Shown piece by piece: positions 1 to 11,997 of a DNA stretch of 64,000 nucleotides. The notes under the pieces are model-generated. The model did no database searches. It was not told the DNA's origin and saw only the letters and a program-made list of their open reading frames with translations. Source of the stretch: Dendrocalamus latiflorus. Taxonomy: Eukaryota; Streptophyta; Magnoliopsida; Poales; Poaceae. Each line of letters opens with the position of its first letter. Within the stretch, counting starts at the first letter, position 1. The stretch is taken from assembly GCA_017311315.1 (NCBI GenBank), contig CM029612.1, positions 50,922,200 to 50,986,199 on the forward strand, written 5' to 3'. A program made the translations under genes and the position numbers.

Positions 1-43
1 ATTTTCTGCGTTATGCCATTTCGCACAGGATGTTCTACTAGTT

Positions 44-262
44 CTGGTGTCTACCATCTCTTTAGAAGCGATGTTCAATATGGTAGAGAGAATAATTGAA
101 GAAATGAGATCATTTCTCACGCCCAGGATAGTGGAGGCAATCACATGCGTCAAGGATTGGAAATTAGCTAAAGAGCGATAGCAGCATTAACTGGAGGATC
201 CCGAGATCATTCAGATATACGCTGACATCGAACGCATGAACGATCTGAACATTGGAGAGTAG
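44..262 (+). pseudogene. hAT transposase C-terminal dimerisation remnant
   Basis: Read in one frame, this stretch gives VSTISLEAMFNMVERIIEEM, then RSFLTPRIVEAITCVKDW. That pattern (serine-rich start, an ER/GR box, then 'SLTP..VEALVCTQDW') is the C-terminal dimerisation region of hAT transposases, known from Ac/Tam3-like elements. Two in-frame stops (near 176–187) interrupt it before the acidic tail, which ends at a TAG at 260–262. The upstream part lies outside the window. I infer a dead, truncated transposase; no terminal repeat is visible here. Confidence 0.65.
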
Positions 263-1925
263 TTAGTATGTATATTATTGTTATTGCACTCTTTTTCTTA
301 CTCGGAGAACCCCACTTTGGGTCGTAAGTTTTTTAACAAGGCAGTAACATTGTATTTGTAAAATATAAAGAAAATTTCACGTTTCCCCTAAAATATTTAT
401 GTACCATATTTTTTTGCAATTACTTTAATTTTAAATTTTTCCTTTTTCCTCTCTTTTTCTTTTTTCCCTTCTTTTCCCCCATCCATCTTTTCTCTCCTCT
501 CCTCTCCTCTTCTTTTCCCCGCTTCTCTCTCCTTTCCTTTTTCTTTTCGTGCGCAGCATTGGTGCCTCTCGGTCTCCTCGCCATCTTTTCTTCCGTTCTC
601 TCAGCTGGTCGGCTCCTGCCTCCCAGCTCTCTCTCTCTCCCCCTCTCTATCTCTCCCCGTCTCCCTCTATCGGCCCATCCCCCTCCTCCGCTGACTGCTA
701 CTCCCCCTCCGCCATGCCTCTGCCACCGTCCCGTCCGACGGTCTGGATCCGCGAAACCGCTACTTAGCTCCTCCCCATCCATTACACTGCCACCACCCAT
801 CGGTCCTCCTTACCATGCCAGCCTCATCCACCGTCCCACCACCACCGCTCAGCCTCTTTGCATCGCCGTGTAGATCCATCACCCTCCATATCTACGCCCT
901 CCACCGCCCCGCCACCGCCGCTCCCGGCTTCCCCCACCATGCCTCTTCTCTTCCCATCTGCCTCCCCATCCACCCCAATGTCAGCCACCCCTCCCCCTCT
1001 GCTGTCCACCGTGCCATGCTTGAGTCCGGGCCATCTGGATCTGACTTCGACATAGCCATCTACTCACTCGCAATGGAGCATCTGCAGCCCTACATCCTCG
1101 TCTTTTAACGTTTATGGGAATTCAAGCTCTAGACCGAGTGGCGAGAGAGCATGCTTTATAGACCCAATGCCTGCCTGGAGGCTCTAGCTGGCGCACACAA
1201 GGCTGGCCCTAGGCCAGCATGGCACAACAACAGTCCATCGTGTCCTAGACGTGCCTGAGCCTTGTCAAAGATGAGTATTACCTGCACGCCCGGTCCAACT
1301 CCCAGATCTAGTTTTGAGGCTTTCTGGCCTGTCAGGTGGTTAGGCCCGGCGGGCACGCAATTCTGCGCACAGGTTGGCAGCACTGTAGAACCGTAGCTAG
1401 AGGTGTGGAAATTGTTATGCGCTGCTGATTGGGCCGCTAAGGAGGAGGTGGCAGCCGCACACTGGCACTTCAGCACTTGGCAGTGGCACTAGCCATCTGG
1501 TCTGGGTAGCAAAAGCCGCTCCGCAGACGAGGTCGGCGCCTTGGCGGTGATCCATCCACGCGGGTAGCGGAGCCGGAGTTCGTTTGTAGCACAACTTCTC
1601 GCTTGCCATGGACGACATAGAATATCGTACGACGTATACATTGAGCTAAAAACGTTACAGACAGATGCTCTGGACACGTTCAGAATTATAATACTTGGCA
1701 AACGCCTGTAGCAAACCTATGGTAGAGTGATACCTATGAACGACAGCCATCACATAATTACATTACTATAGTTCATGGTGGAATTAATTACACTTATACG
1801 CTAAGGGAATTGTCAGTAAAATTCTTAAAAAAAGTTACTAATACTGAGCTAAGACATTGCCCTCTGTCCACTGATATGTCCTCTACTTTAGCTGCCTACT
1901 CGAGACAGCAGCCAGCGTGTGCATT
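263..1925. other. Non-coding, pyrimidine-rich then unassigned sequence
   Basis: No convincing gene is seen. About 420–1090 is strongly C/T-rich on the plus strand, so open frames there are composition artefacts (Pro/Ser or Arg/Gly). About 1120–1620 is balanced in composition with short open frames on the minus strand that I do not recognise. It may be old transposon sequence. Confidence 0.5.
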
Positions 1926-2213
1926 CCATGAACAGGTCTGAAAAAAGGAGAGAGGAATCATCCACATGTGGACCATCCTTGGCCAATCAGGATCCATCTA
2001 GCCACCAATTGCACCTTCTGCTTCTCACGAGCTGTACCATAGCCGGCCACACTCCCTCCTCCATCACCAAGAACTCAAGAACCACAGAAGGTAACCCGTA
2101 ACCATACCACATTCCCATCGATTACAGCACAATTCACAACGCATTCTGGCGTTGTTGCAAAATTATACACTTCTTGCTAGTTTTTGCCATGTTACAGGGT
2201 AGGCTGAGCGCAA
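1926..2213 (+). promoter_or_regulatory. Probable promoter, leader exon and leader intron of the petM copy
   Basis: A CCAAT box lies near 1982. A plausible leader exon ends at a GT donor after 'CACAGAAG' (about 2091). A matching acceptor 'TTACAG' ends at 2198, 16 bases before the ATG at 2214. A leader intron argues that this petM copy arose by DNA duplication and not by reverse transcription. Inferred from splice-like sites only. Confidence 0.35.
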
Positions 2214-2523
2214 ATGGCGTCGCTCTCCGTTGGCCACGCTGCCGTCGCTGGCCGCCCCGGCGGCGAAGAAGAGGTCGGGCGTCACGTACGTGGAGGGCAT
2301 GAACGCGTACAGCGGCCTCAAGGCGCTGAACAAGGTGACCATGCTCGGCGTGCGCAAGACCGCGGACTGCTCGTTCGCCAAGATCGTCGCGTCGCTGAGC
2401 CCCGCGGGGAGCAAGAGGCGCGGCGGGACCGCCGTCATCACGAACGGGCTCGTGCTCGTCGGCGTCGCAGTGGGGTTCGTGCGGCTCCGGGTGGAGGCAA
2501 CCGTCGAGGAGTCGGAGCAGTGA
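2214..2523 (+). pseudogene. petM: Decayed cytochrome b6f subunit 7 (PetM) gene copy
   Basis: PetM is a small single-helix subunit of the thylakoid cytochrome b6f complex, nucleus-encoded in plants with a transit peptide. The frame that starts near 2230 gives a recognisable transit/presequence (YSGLKALNKVTMLGV, then SFAKIVASL) and the C-terminal helix NGLVLVGVAVGF followed by an acidic tail EATVEESEQ and TGA at 2521. Three defects are visible. The only ATG (2214) is in another frame and would need a single-base change near 2229–2233 to join the body. The segment that normally begins mature PetM (C-N-A-A-G-E-I-F-R) is absent between the Gly-rich linker and the helix. An arginine sits inside the helix (GFVRLR, where leucine is usual). 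From family knowledge these make it non-functional; the alternative is a sequencing error for the frameshift only. Confidence 0.75.
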
Positions 2524-3199
2524 GCACCTCCTATAGCCAGCCACTCGGCTCTGGGTTCATAAGTCACGATATATAAATGTGATGCATGTTTCGATTAAGT
2601 TTACTTTGGTTTGTACCCATGTTGGTTAGTGAATACCTTGAAACACGTTTTGGAGGCAAGTCCTGCAATTGGTCTTTCAGTTGCTCGCAGTTTGTCTAAT
2701 TCTTCTTTCGGAGGAATTAATTTTAGTTTCACAAGTCTTTTTTTTTTAAAAAAAAGGTATTGCAATATTCAGAAATCAAAATGCAACATTGTCCACATCT
2801 TCCAGACTTAATCATATACTTCGAAGCTGGGTAGATAGATGCAACAACAGTATATTTTCTCGTTATCTGACGACATAACTGAATGTCACAAGCTTCATTC
2901 TAGATGATGCAAAGCAATGCAATTGAGCATAAGATGTAAGACGCACAGCAGGGGGAAAAGACACGTTTTAGCTCAATGCCTAGAAGAGCATCTGTTACAG
3001 TACCGCTCATTAGAGCATGTGTTTCTGCACTATAGCTCACAAAGAAAGGATTCTAGGTAAAATGTTCTACAATTGAACCTCCAAGAAAAGTTATCGTCGT
3101 GGCAAGGCTCGAAGCAGCATCCTACTCCTGCCGAAGTACAACAAGAGGCATCTCAGGAGCGTCAAATCTCCATAAATTTTGCAGTACTTTGTTCGTTCA
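2524..3199. other. Intergenic, no gene seen
   Basis: AT-rich sequence between the petM copy and the TMEM147 stop codon. The last few hundred bases are probably the 3' UTR of TMEM147 on the minus strand. Nothing else is recognised. Confidence 0.5.
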
Positions 3200-6100
3200 T
3201 TACATCGGTCTCTGACAAGCCGAGAACAGCTGCCAACTGATGAAAGCCATAACCAGTGAGGAGAATAGCTCGAAGCCAACCACCTTTGGAGTCTGCCAAT
3301 CTAATGATCTTCTCAAGTAACTGCAGTATTTTTTTTAGCATGTTTAGCACAGTGAACAAGAAGACACGAAAACTAATTTGCAAAGCATGTGCCCTGATTA
3401 TGAATAAAACGATTGAAACAAATGATTATGAATAAAGAATGATATTTCAATTGGAGTGTAAAACATGAGTAATCCATCAAAATCTACCAGTGCATTGCCA
3501 CTCGTTGCAACATAAGTATGACTACGCAATTCAAAAGGGTCTATCCTAGCTTTAACTTGGTAAACAAGAAAGAAATATTACATCCCAAATACTACGATTC
3601 TAGTGCCACTGTTTTGCAATGTTTTGTACATATGCCATTGGGTATTTGATTGAAAAAAAATCGGTGTACTCAAGTTTCAGTTGCTCACAAGGAATAAAAG
3701 AAATTAAGGAAAGGTTCCAACAAAGTCATCATAGACTTATAATAACATTCCATGAACAGGACTAGTACCGCACTCACATTAGAATTAATTGTATGAGAAT
3801 ATAACGAACCATTGGAGACAATAATAGTAGATCCAACACACAAGAAAATTTTAGATTGCTAAATTAAGAAAATGGGGAGGATTACCAAAAGAAATTCTGA
3901 AATAAGGAACACGTCAGAAATGTTCTGAATTGGACATCTTGTCCTCTCATTGATCAGGTATTAAGCATAGTGATAGTGCGAGGTATTAAGCCAATGACCC
4001 TAGATTGACACAAATCATGCTAGAGGAACCTAAGAACATAGTTAACAGCAAATAGTAGAGACTTACCAACATCTACTTAGTACTTACTATTAAGTCATCG
4101 TAATCAAGTACTTTGTGTCTCAGAACAAATATATAGGAAATAAGAACATAAACATATGATGAAGCATGATAGAAGGGGAATAACCTGGTGATAGATGGCA
4201 TTGTTGCCAGAAGCAGTGCACATGCATAAATTATTGGAACCAAAGTCCTAGGTTTGTTCTTCCTCAGCCACATCAAGGATCCTAGTGCAGCAAGGGAGAG
4301 GGTCATCACCTGCAGAAGTACAAAAGTCAGTCTTCTGGGATCAGGGATAACCAAAACACGTATGAGTAGGTTCTTTTGTTGACTACTATGCCTAGGACAC
4401 ATCGGGCTTATTCTTTTGGGCTACGGTTTATAGCTTTTGGCTATTCAACAGAAAGGGTACGGAGAGATAGAGATTCACGTGCGATTTTGACCGATATAAA
4501 TGAAGTCGCTGCAGTGTGTACTACAATCGACTTGTAGACTCCATCTTAAAAAATACTCCGTTTAAAAATTAGTTACAGTAGAAAAACGGCTTTTAGAAGC
4601 TGAAAAGAAGAGGGCCATCATAAGCCCGAGCACTAGGAAGTTGCTATCTTCGAAACAAGGAATCTGACATTATATTGAGTAGCATACAAGATTGGCATTT
4701 GCTTCTAGTCCTTGAAATATGTACTCCCACGTAAATTCAAGCCCTCTTGCCCCAATCCAGAGAGGTGCCAGCCGGTGCAGAACTGAGTCAGCAAAAGCCC
4801 AACCTGAAAACCCCGAAAATATCCAATACATCAATGATAGTCACAACTCACGATAGAGTTAATTGCAGCTGGAAAAAAGGTCAAAGCATAGCATTGTTTC
4901 CTCGTTTATATAGAGTAACAAACTAAAGGGGATGCAATCCAATTCAATAACAAATAGTACAAAGAACATTCAATTTCCTGAGAGACACTATCAGCAGCCA
5001 ATAAAAAGCCTGTGGCTGTTCTTGGTATTGCATCAATGCCAAAGCCACGAGCATGAAAAACAAACTTCAGCGCAGCTAAAAAAATTGGCACAAACAAATA
5101 TTGTACTAAGACAATCCATACAAAAGTTCAACCTGAGGGACTCATTTTGTATATAAAAAGGCTGCCCAGATATCAGCAATAGTATGCAAGAAAAAATAGC
5201 AACTTGGATGGGAAGTAGGTCAGGTGAATATACAGAATGGAGATGCAAGATAAGATCAAAGAAATCACGTCTCCAAGGATGCAGTATGATAATTTGACAA
5301 ATCAAACTTCAGCTAAAAGCACTAGATCGGAAAAAGTGAATAAGGACAACTATGTACTCACCAAGACCAACAGCCTGGAACTTATGATTCTGGGAGATGT
5401 TTCTGTGAGTCAACTGTGTCAAAGCAAAATAAAGGCCAGCAACATCTACAAACCCAATTAGGATTTTCATTAATTCCTGAAAATGGAAATAATTGGTAGA
5501 TTAGATGAACACCAACAAGCATGATAAATCCAAGCATGTTTTGTTAAGGAAAGTGCAGAAAATTTACCTGATAAGGATCAAAGCTATCATTCTCAGGTAC
5601 TTTGAGCAACGTTGCTAAGCAAACAAGCTGCCAGTATAAAATAGCAATGATTAGCAATCCCACAAGAAGTATGCCAAAGGATTAAAACAGAAAATAAGAA
5701 ACATTATCCACTGTGTAATAACGATAAAAAGTAAGAACAAGAATATCAAACAGGCCAGCTGAAAATATCAGGATGATAAAGCTTCAACTTGTACAATTTA
5801 TAAAGAAAATTCGTACACAAGAAACTGTATAACACAGAAGATAACCAGTACAAACCATGCAGAATGAACGACATTTGACAACCTTTGAATAACCCATTTG
5901 GGATTTTGACAAACAATTAATGAAAAAGCTATTTGCTAAGTGTCCTGCAACCCTCAAAACAACAGTTTGTTCTCAAAACTGGTACATATATGTTACAGAA
6001 AGAGATTCATGTTCCCACTAAAAAATGTAATTGGATGGTTATTCCAAAGAACATATTAAACTATCTGTCAACAAAAGTAGCTGACAAGAGCACGTGATCA

Positions 6101-8377
6101 AACTACAAGAAAAGTTTCTCAAATAAGGACAGAATACAGATCAATGAATAGTAGATCATTTGAGCCTAGCAATCATGGTATTTGCCAATTTTATCACTTC
6201 ATTTTTACAAAAGGAAAATGGACAGGTTACTGACCTTTACAAGTGCTGTTCCAAGATAAACAGCAGCTGCTTTTACACAAGTGCCAATGGTGTCATACTC
6301 TGACCTGCAAAAAATAATTGGATAAGAAAGTGTGCTCGAAGGAGTCTCTTGATACAGAACAATATTTTCATCTATAATACAAAGAGTTTCAAATTCTTTC
6401 CAGTTTTGCTTGGCAGACACATCCTATATTCCTGTCATTGTTATCAAGTCATCGAATTGTCGTCCGGTCGGCTGGGAGTTTCCGACTGGAAGGCTCGAAT
6501 CTACTTGCCTAAGATAGTCGAACGACTAGAAGGACATGCCATCCAGTCATGCTGTCTAGTCGTTGTCGATTGTCACTGGGCGCTCAACTTTCCTCGGACT
6601 TGATTCGGGCCCAACAGCGACGGCGGTCAAAAGGCCAAGGCCCGATCAGGCTGGAGACCATATCGAAGCCTCCCTGTCGTGCACCCTCCATCGCCAGCGC
6701 CGCCTCCTTGTCACCGGCTCCTCCCCGTCACCAGCGTCGCTCCCCTACATCGACAGTAAATCCCGCTAGGTAGGGGAATTCCGGGTTATAACCGTCTCCT
6801 ATTAGAGTTGAACCATACATGTGTGAACAGACTCATAGGGAGCCCACCCATACTCCCTGCGTGGACAATTGGAGGGTTACGATCACCAGTTGGTGATGAA
6901 TTCCTGGAATGACAGACTCCAGGGCTCGCTGAAGCTGCTGGAGTGGTCGCTGGGGGACTCGAACTCTTGGGGGCGAGCCCCTCGCCATGTTGCAAGTCCT
7001 ATTTATGGTCGAATTGACTCTTGCCATTCGGGGAAACTGATTCCTCCATTTGGCGTACTGCTGCGGGGGATATGGATCCCTTCTCAGCCTTTCCCGCAGT
7101 GGGATCTCCAAGATCCCGGGATGGATCGCCAGGGACAACCTCACCGTTGGAAGCAAGTATCATCTGCTCGTAGTCATAGCAGGCATCCATGTCGAGATCT
7201 GTATAATCGGCCAAGTCGAACCAGTTCTCCTCGTTCCACTAATTAATTAGGTAAATTTGGAGATTTGTAAATGCACTTTAATAGAATACATACATATTGT
7301 AGTTGGCATGTATTTGGAGTTTTGTTCACTGGAAGTAATCATATTCAAGCCCGTTTGAGATCGATGCAACTAAAGAACATTGCCATAAAGAAAAGAAGAA
7401 GAAAAACAAAAGGAGAAACTACTTTCTGGGTCGATACCAAAAAAAAATTAAAGCAAAGTGTTGTTCGACACTCTTTGTTATCCTCAGTTCTCCCTTGTGT
7501 AGAACTAGTCCTCTATCTTCCGAAGTAAAAATAGAGGAAATAAACATGTTTTTTTTCTTCAAATTAAGAAATAAACCCTTTTTATCCAGAAAAAATTGAT
7601 CATATACCCTCCATTTAGATGGAAATTGAGGATTTACCCTCCTGGCCAACGTGTCAGTGACTTATGATGACCCCACGTGTCATTGAGATGTGGAGGGTAA
7701 ATCCTCAATTTCCCAACTAAAGGGAGGGTATATGATCCAATCTCCCTTTTATCCAAGGCAGGCACCATCAACACCATGGAAGTATGGAGTCGTACCACTT
7801 TCAAGAAAGCAATTGAGATTATAAATTAAGCACTGTAGCTCTGACCAATTCATCTTGGATCACTTCAGAGTGAACTTGCTATACCATGTTTTCCTGATCC
7901 CTCCAACTCAAAAGAGGACTACACAAATCATCTGAACTTACTCGACACTCAGAGCTAGTCTCAGAACACAGTAATTACGACAAAGCTAATCAGATTTACT
8001 TCGAACACAATAATTCACCCAACAAAGCACTAAATTCTAACGAACAGTGCAATATAAGTTCGTCGACACACATAGAACCAGTCTCTCGCCGATCCAACCC
8101 AGCTGAGCAAAAATGGACTACATTTACACTGACAAAACCGCATCCCACAAGCCAAATCACACATGTAACCGACAGTATCAGGCGTTCGTACTCCTTCGTG
8201 AACAGATCACGCAAACAAGCGCGGCACAGACTGCTTACTAGACGCAGATCTAACACGGATGTCGTGGAGACAGAGATGGAGAGGAAGGGAGTTAACTTAC
8301 AGGGGGGTGGCGGAGTAGTAGACGACGTGGGGGCCGAAGGTGAGGGCGGCGCAGTTCAGGAAGTGGAACACCGTCAT
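3200..8377 (-). CDS. TMEM147: TMEM147 family ER membrane protein, seven exons, complete
   Basis: Seven exons join in frame to 684 bp (227 aa plus stop): 8301–8377, 6235–6304, 5568–5627, 5362–5476, 4688–4803, 4185–4309 and 3200–3320. All introns have GT–AG ends. The protein starts MTVFHFLNCAALTFGP and contains the family's diagnostic WIGARGLEFTWEYI (around residues 122–135); the human family member has nearly the same motif and a length of about 224 aa. Several hydrophobic helices are evident, and it ends SWQLFSACQRPM. Known role of the family: TMEM147 is a core part of the ER 'BOS' complex with nicalin and NOMO, associated with the Sec61 translocon during multipass protein insertion; function in plants is inferred. 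Intron 1 (2 kb) holds transposon debris and a foldback element, and the intron between the fifth and sixth exons holds a MITE. The start is the first ATG after a (GAG)n leader. Gene identity is secure. Confidence 0.93.
4404..4616. mobile_element. MITE in TMEM147 intron 5
   Basis: The element has imperfect inverted ends (GGGCTTATTCTTTTGGGC and its partner ending GAAAAGAAGAGGGCC) with ATC on both sides as a possible 3-bp target duplication. Its interior (GATATAAATGAAGTCG, TGTACTACAATC) closely resembles the MITE at 58674–58916, so both are one family. Probably a Tourist-like (PIF/Harbinger) derivative. Confidence 0.6.
6430..7250 (-). mobile_element. Transposon remnant in TMEM147 intron 1
   Basis: On the minus strand a reading frame from about 7246 to 6786 gives WNEENWFDLADYTDLDMDA and continues through one in-frame stop at 6999–7001 to about 6786. 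Composition and codon use look like coding sequence unlike the AT-rich intron around it. The style resembles plant retrotransposon gag-like proteins, but I do not recognise a domain. 6440–6770 is GC-rich with no clear reading frame. No terminal repeats were found, so the borders are approximate. Confidence 0.4.
7595..7741. mobile_element. Short foldback MITE with about 45-bp inverted arms
   Basis: Left arm 7595–7642 (ATTGATCATATACCCTCC, then GAGGATTTACCCTCC) is matched in reverse by 7692–7741 (GGAGGGTAAATCCTC, then GGAGGGTATATGATCC). The two arms enclose about 50 bp with ACGTGTCA repeats. Similar strings (about CCCTTTTATCCA) occur just outside both ends at 7577 and 7744 and could be a target duplication. 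It lies in TMEM147 intron 1. Confidence 0.75.
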
Positions 8378-8621
8378 CTCTTCCTCCTCCTCCTCCTCCT
8401 CCTCCTCCTTGTCGTCTCCGGCGTCTGAGCAACGGCGACGGCGAGGTCGGATCTCCCGAGGCCGTACGAGTCGGACCCGATCGAGCTAAGTAAAAAAAAT
8501 AAGCTTCCGTCAATGTGGAAGGCAAGTGGGCTTTTTTCACTTGTAGATGGGCTGATGGGCCTGAACGAAATGTTCTCTTTTTTTGCAAGTATTTGTGTGA
8601 TATCTCCTTCTTTTCTGTTTA
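8378..8621 (-). promoter_or_regulatory. TMEM147 leader and truncated proximal promoter
   Basis: Only 244 bp separate the TMEM147 ATG from the 3' end of a Helitron. The leader carries a (GAG)n run (plus-strand CTC repeats at about 8382–8408), common in grass 5' UTRs. No clear TATA box is seen. Confidence 0.45.
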
Positions 8622-8649
8622 CTAGTCAAGGGCTTGTGCGTTGCAACAG

Positions 8650-10616
8650 ATCTCATAAAAAATATCATAAACTCTAAATTCTAGAAAAACAAAATATGGC
8701 GTGAATATTCCTACAGTCGCAATGGTAGCATAAGCAACATTTATTTACAATATAGATAGCATTTTTGCAAAAGAAAAAAGAGGATAAAAGTTCATTTCTC
8801 CAAAAAAAAAAGTTAAGAGTAGCATTACAAGTTTACAACAAACAGATATATATTTGTAGTGGGCGCCAGAATATCCAAATATTCAATTCTTCTTGAAGAT
8901 ATAAATGTTCTGAATATAGGTTTGCGATCCATTATATCCATCTAGTTAAGCAATGTCAGCATTCATTCTATAATCTCCTCTCTAATTCTTGAATTAGAAC
9001 TCAGTAGTAAATCAGGCTGTCCCTAGGGCAGGGCAGTAGGGGCCCGCTAGGGGCACAAGAAACAGGGCCCAGCTCATGTTGAAAGCTTACTTGATACAAG
9101 TCTTCTAGGGGTAAAATTACCACCTAATCTCAAAAAAAAACTCAAGCCTTTTCTATAGATCACAAGCTGTACCATGCAGGCCATCATATTCAAGCATACA
9201 AATTTGCAAACAACCCAATTTTTCTTTCAAGGGAGAATAACCAACCAAAACATGAGACAAATCATTATTACCAGAGTCCCACGGAAGAATAGCAACAAAA
9301 TTATTATGCTCAGCTGCTAGTCTCATGATTGGTATATCTGACGGTTCAAGCAACATAATATGACACTGGGAACTTCTGATTTGGTTGTACATTGCAAGCA
9401 ATCTTCAGTTTTTGTGATTCAGTGCTGGGAGCATGGGACTGTCTTAAATAACAGCGCTTGGTATCCATCTCCAATTTCGTATCCGTGGATGTGAAATGGA
9501 AGGAGAGAATAAGCTTTGATTTACAACATTGCAAGCAGATGGCAACAAAATGGCGAACTTCATAGGAAATGTGAGCTGTTTATACCAAAGAAAATTTAGC
9601 TTGTTCCTTCGAAAAATACATTGTAGGCAGTCTGATCAGTTAATACCTAGCAATCTACAGTAGTAGATTTTGACATGTTATACTGAGATAATCAGCTCTT
9701 GACAATGACAGTGTATAAAATCCTTCAATTAAGTTATGATATTGAATTCCTTACTCAAACATAGGTTCCACATAATGGAACACTTGCGGTAAGATTAATC
9801 CTGCAAACTTAGAAAAAAAATATTGTTGCAAGCTTATCAGATATCCTACAGTTCCTCAATATTATGTAAAAGAGCTATACTCATGTGTTTCAAATTTATA
9901 TACCCAGACAATTAACTGGATACTGTATACCATCTTAATTATATTCCGTTGCAACACATGGACGTTGTAAATCTACAATAACCACGAAACAACCCTTGTT
10001 TTACATTTTCAGCTTTTCTTGACTTGATGCCCTAAGGGGTTAGCACTTAGCACAAAGCAGCTAGGTGGTAATTTCCACAAGATATAACCCTTTTATCAAA
10101 AGGATTAATGAATATATACAGCAAGAGATTAAATAAATTACATTGAGAAGTAGCACATAGTCCCATATATGACTGTAATGACTAATGATGCCACATTAAA
10201 ACAATTCTCATGAAACACAAGATTGCCCTTTAACACATGCAACGATTGACTATATTTTTCATTTCTTTCCTAAATTAGACATAGATTATTTCTTATGTTC
10301 CCTTATTAACCAAGGTTTGTGCGATGAATAATATAGATATAGTGGCATTGAATGTATCTTGTCATTAATCAAAATTTTCTAAAATTTCATGCAAGTCAAT
10401 TATCCAGTTGCCAATTCAATAAGGGTATAATCAAATATCTCACTTTTTCCTTTTTTGCTTCCCCGGATGTTACACCAATAACCCATTGATTCACTCAAGT
10501 TCAAACGGACTCAATTTCCCATGATAAAAGAGAACTATATGAAGTATGATTAGACATAAAGCTAATCTAAACTCCGTTTGATAAGAAAAGAACACTCTAA
10601 ACAATATCGCGCATAC
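8650..10616. other. AT-rich 3' half of Helitron 1, no clear gene
   Basis: Mostly AT-rich, intron-like sequence. A minus-strand open frame (9153–9401) gives a protein-like string around HIMLLEPSDIPIMRLAAEHN that I do not recognise. It could be a further captured exon. A second GTTGCAAC-type segment near 9951 hints at an older Helitron end inside. Confidence 0.35.
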
Positions 10617-10842
10617 CAGCTCCACCCGTGATAGCACCTCCAGCACTCTGCATAAGGTATACCGTTTTCAGACAAGTGCTACATCATAAAACATACAACC
10701 TAAACACTCCAAGAAGTGAAAGAACTGCTTGGCACTTACTCCCTGTGCGTAAATCCTCCTAGCCCCTTCCAGCTGCGACATCTCCGCGTCAAAGGTATTC
10801 ACCATCTCCAGCACCTCCGGCGTGCTCACGAAGCGCACGAAC
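10617..10842 (-). pseudogene. Two captured exons of an unidentified gene
   Basis: Exon 10740–10842 has an AG acceptor and GTAAGTG donor and gives FVRFVSTPEVLEMVNTFDAE, then MSQLEGARRIYAQG. Exon 10617–10647 continues in phase as SAGGAITGGAG before a GTATGC donor. Conserved splice sites and phase show real gene origin. I do not recognise the family. No start or terminal exon is visible, which fits capture of an internal gene segment by the Helitron. Confidence 0.5.
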
Positions 10843-10977
10843 CTTCAAGCACAAGCCAACCAAACACCTATCAAAATTCGATCTTTTCGACACCACCACC
10901 CAGAGAATCACCACATAAGCCAAGCATATCAAGATGGGTTTTAAAGTTCAAACAATTGCAGATTCAAAATTGTGATC

Positions 10978-11927
10978 TTATAGGTTAAGTGCAGATATGT
11001 GGTAATGAAAATTAAGTACCACGATAATCATTAGAAAGAAGCATGAACAAACAGTGGAAATATAGGAGAAAGCCAAAGCTATGAATCCAGAATATGTGCC
11101 CTGCATGATATTTGATGGTTGCATGCCGGTGAGCTCCTGCCACGCCGGGTCAGCGCTTCGGAGATCCACGCGGAAGGCCTTGGAGAAGTCCACGTCGTCA
11201 CCGAAGAGGTACATCCACTTGGACTTGACGAGAAGGATGAGCTCGTCGCCAGCAACAGCGATGCGCGCCTCGGTGGGGAGCTCGACAGCGGGTGCCAGGA
11301 TGACAGCGGCGACCGCGAGGGTGATGGCGTCGACGATGGTGGTGCGGCAGACGTCCTCCTCGAAGACGAAGAACTCGCCGGCAGCGTAGTTGATGCTGCT
11401 CGCGTTGCAGTCGGCCATGGTTGGGATCGGGGCCCAAGAACCAGCAAACGGGTTGAGGGAGTAGAAAAGGAGGCCCTCGCCGCAGGACGCCATGACGCCG
11501 TGCGGGGACCAGTCCCAGGCCAGGTCATCGGTTTCCGCGAAGAAGGCTGGGAGCGGGGGGAGAGGAAGGGCGGCGCCCGTAAAGGGTGGAAGAGGGAGGC
11601 CGCCAGATCGGTGGGGTCGATGGCGAGGGTCCACCCGTACGGTGACGGGTAGAGGCGGCGGCGGTGGTGCGCCTCCGTGGTGGGGGCAAGCATCCGGAGG
11701 TCGGGGTAAAGGCGGTCCTCCCGGGGGCAGAAGAAGAGCCGCGACGGGGAGGACGGGAGGAGCAGCCACGGCGGCTGCAGCGGGGGCGCGGTCGCGGCCC
11801 CCACCGCCGCCGCGCGCCAGGAGGAGCAGACGGAGCGGAAGCACGCGATGTCGGCGAGCTCGGTGAGTCCGCCGGCGATGTCGGTGAGGAGCTCCGACGG
11901 AAGATCCGACCAGCCCGTGGCGGCCAT
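10978..11927 (-). pseudogene. F-box protein gene with DUF295-like C-terminus, one frameshift
   Basis: From ATG 11925–11927 the protein begins MAATGWSDLPSELLTDIAGG and continues LADIACFRSVCSSWR, a clear F-box (about residues 5–40), which in SCF ubiquitin ligases binds SKP1. A region of the grass DUF295-type F-box family follows (YGWTLAIDPTDLAASLFHP). Near 11584–11588, in a run of C on the coding strand, the reading frame shifts by one; the family sequence then continues in another frame (FTGAALPLPPLP, DDLAWDWSPHGVMASCGEGL) to a stop at 10978. One base appears to be missing there. Sequencing error is possible. It lies inside Helitron 1, so it is probably a captured gene copy. Substrate unknown. 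Confidence 0.75.
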
Positions 11928-11997
11928 GGCAATCACACTCCGAACTGGGCGCTTCTAGGGTATGCAGCGGGAGTAGTAACCTCTCTCCGATTTATGG

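Noticed and set aside
4906..5097. Minus-strand hydrophobic frame in TMEM147 intron 4
   Set aside because: The flanking exons splice in phase without it, and it has no family match.
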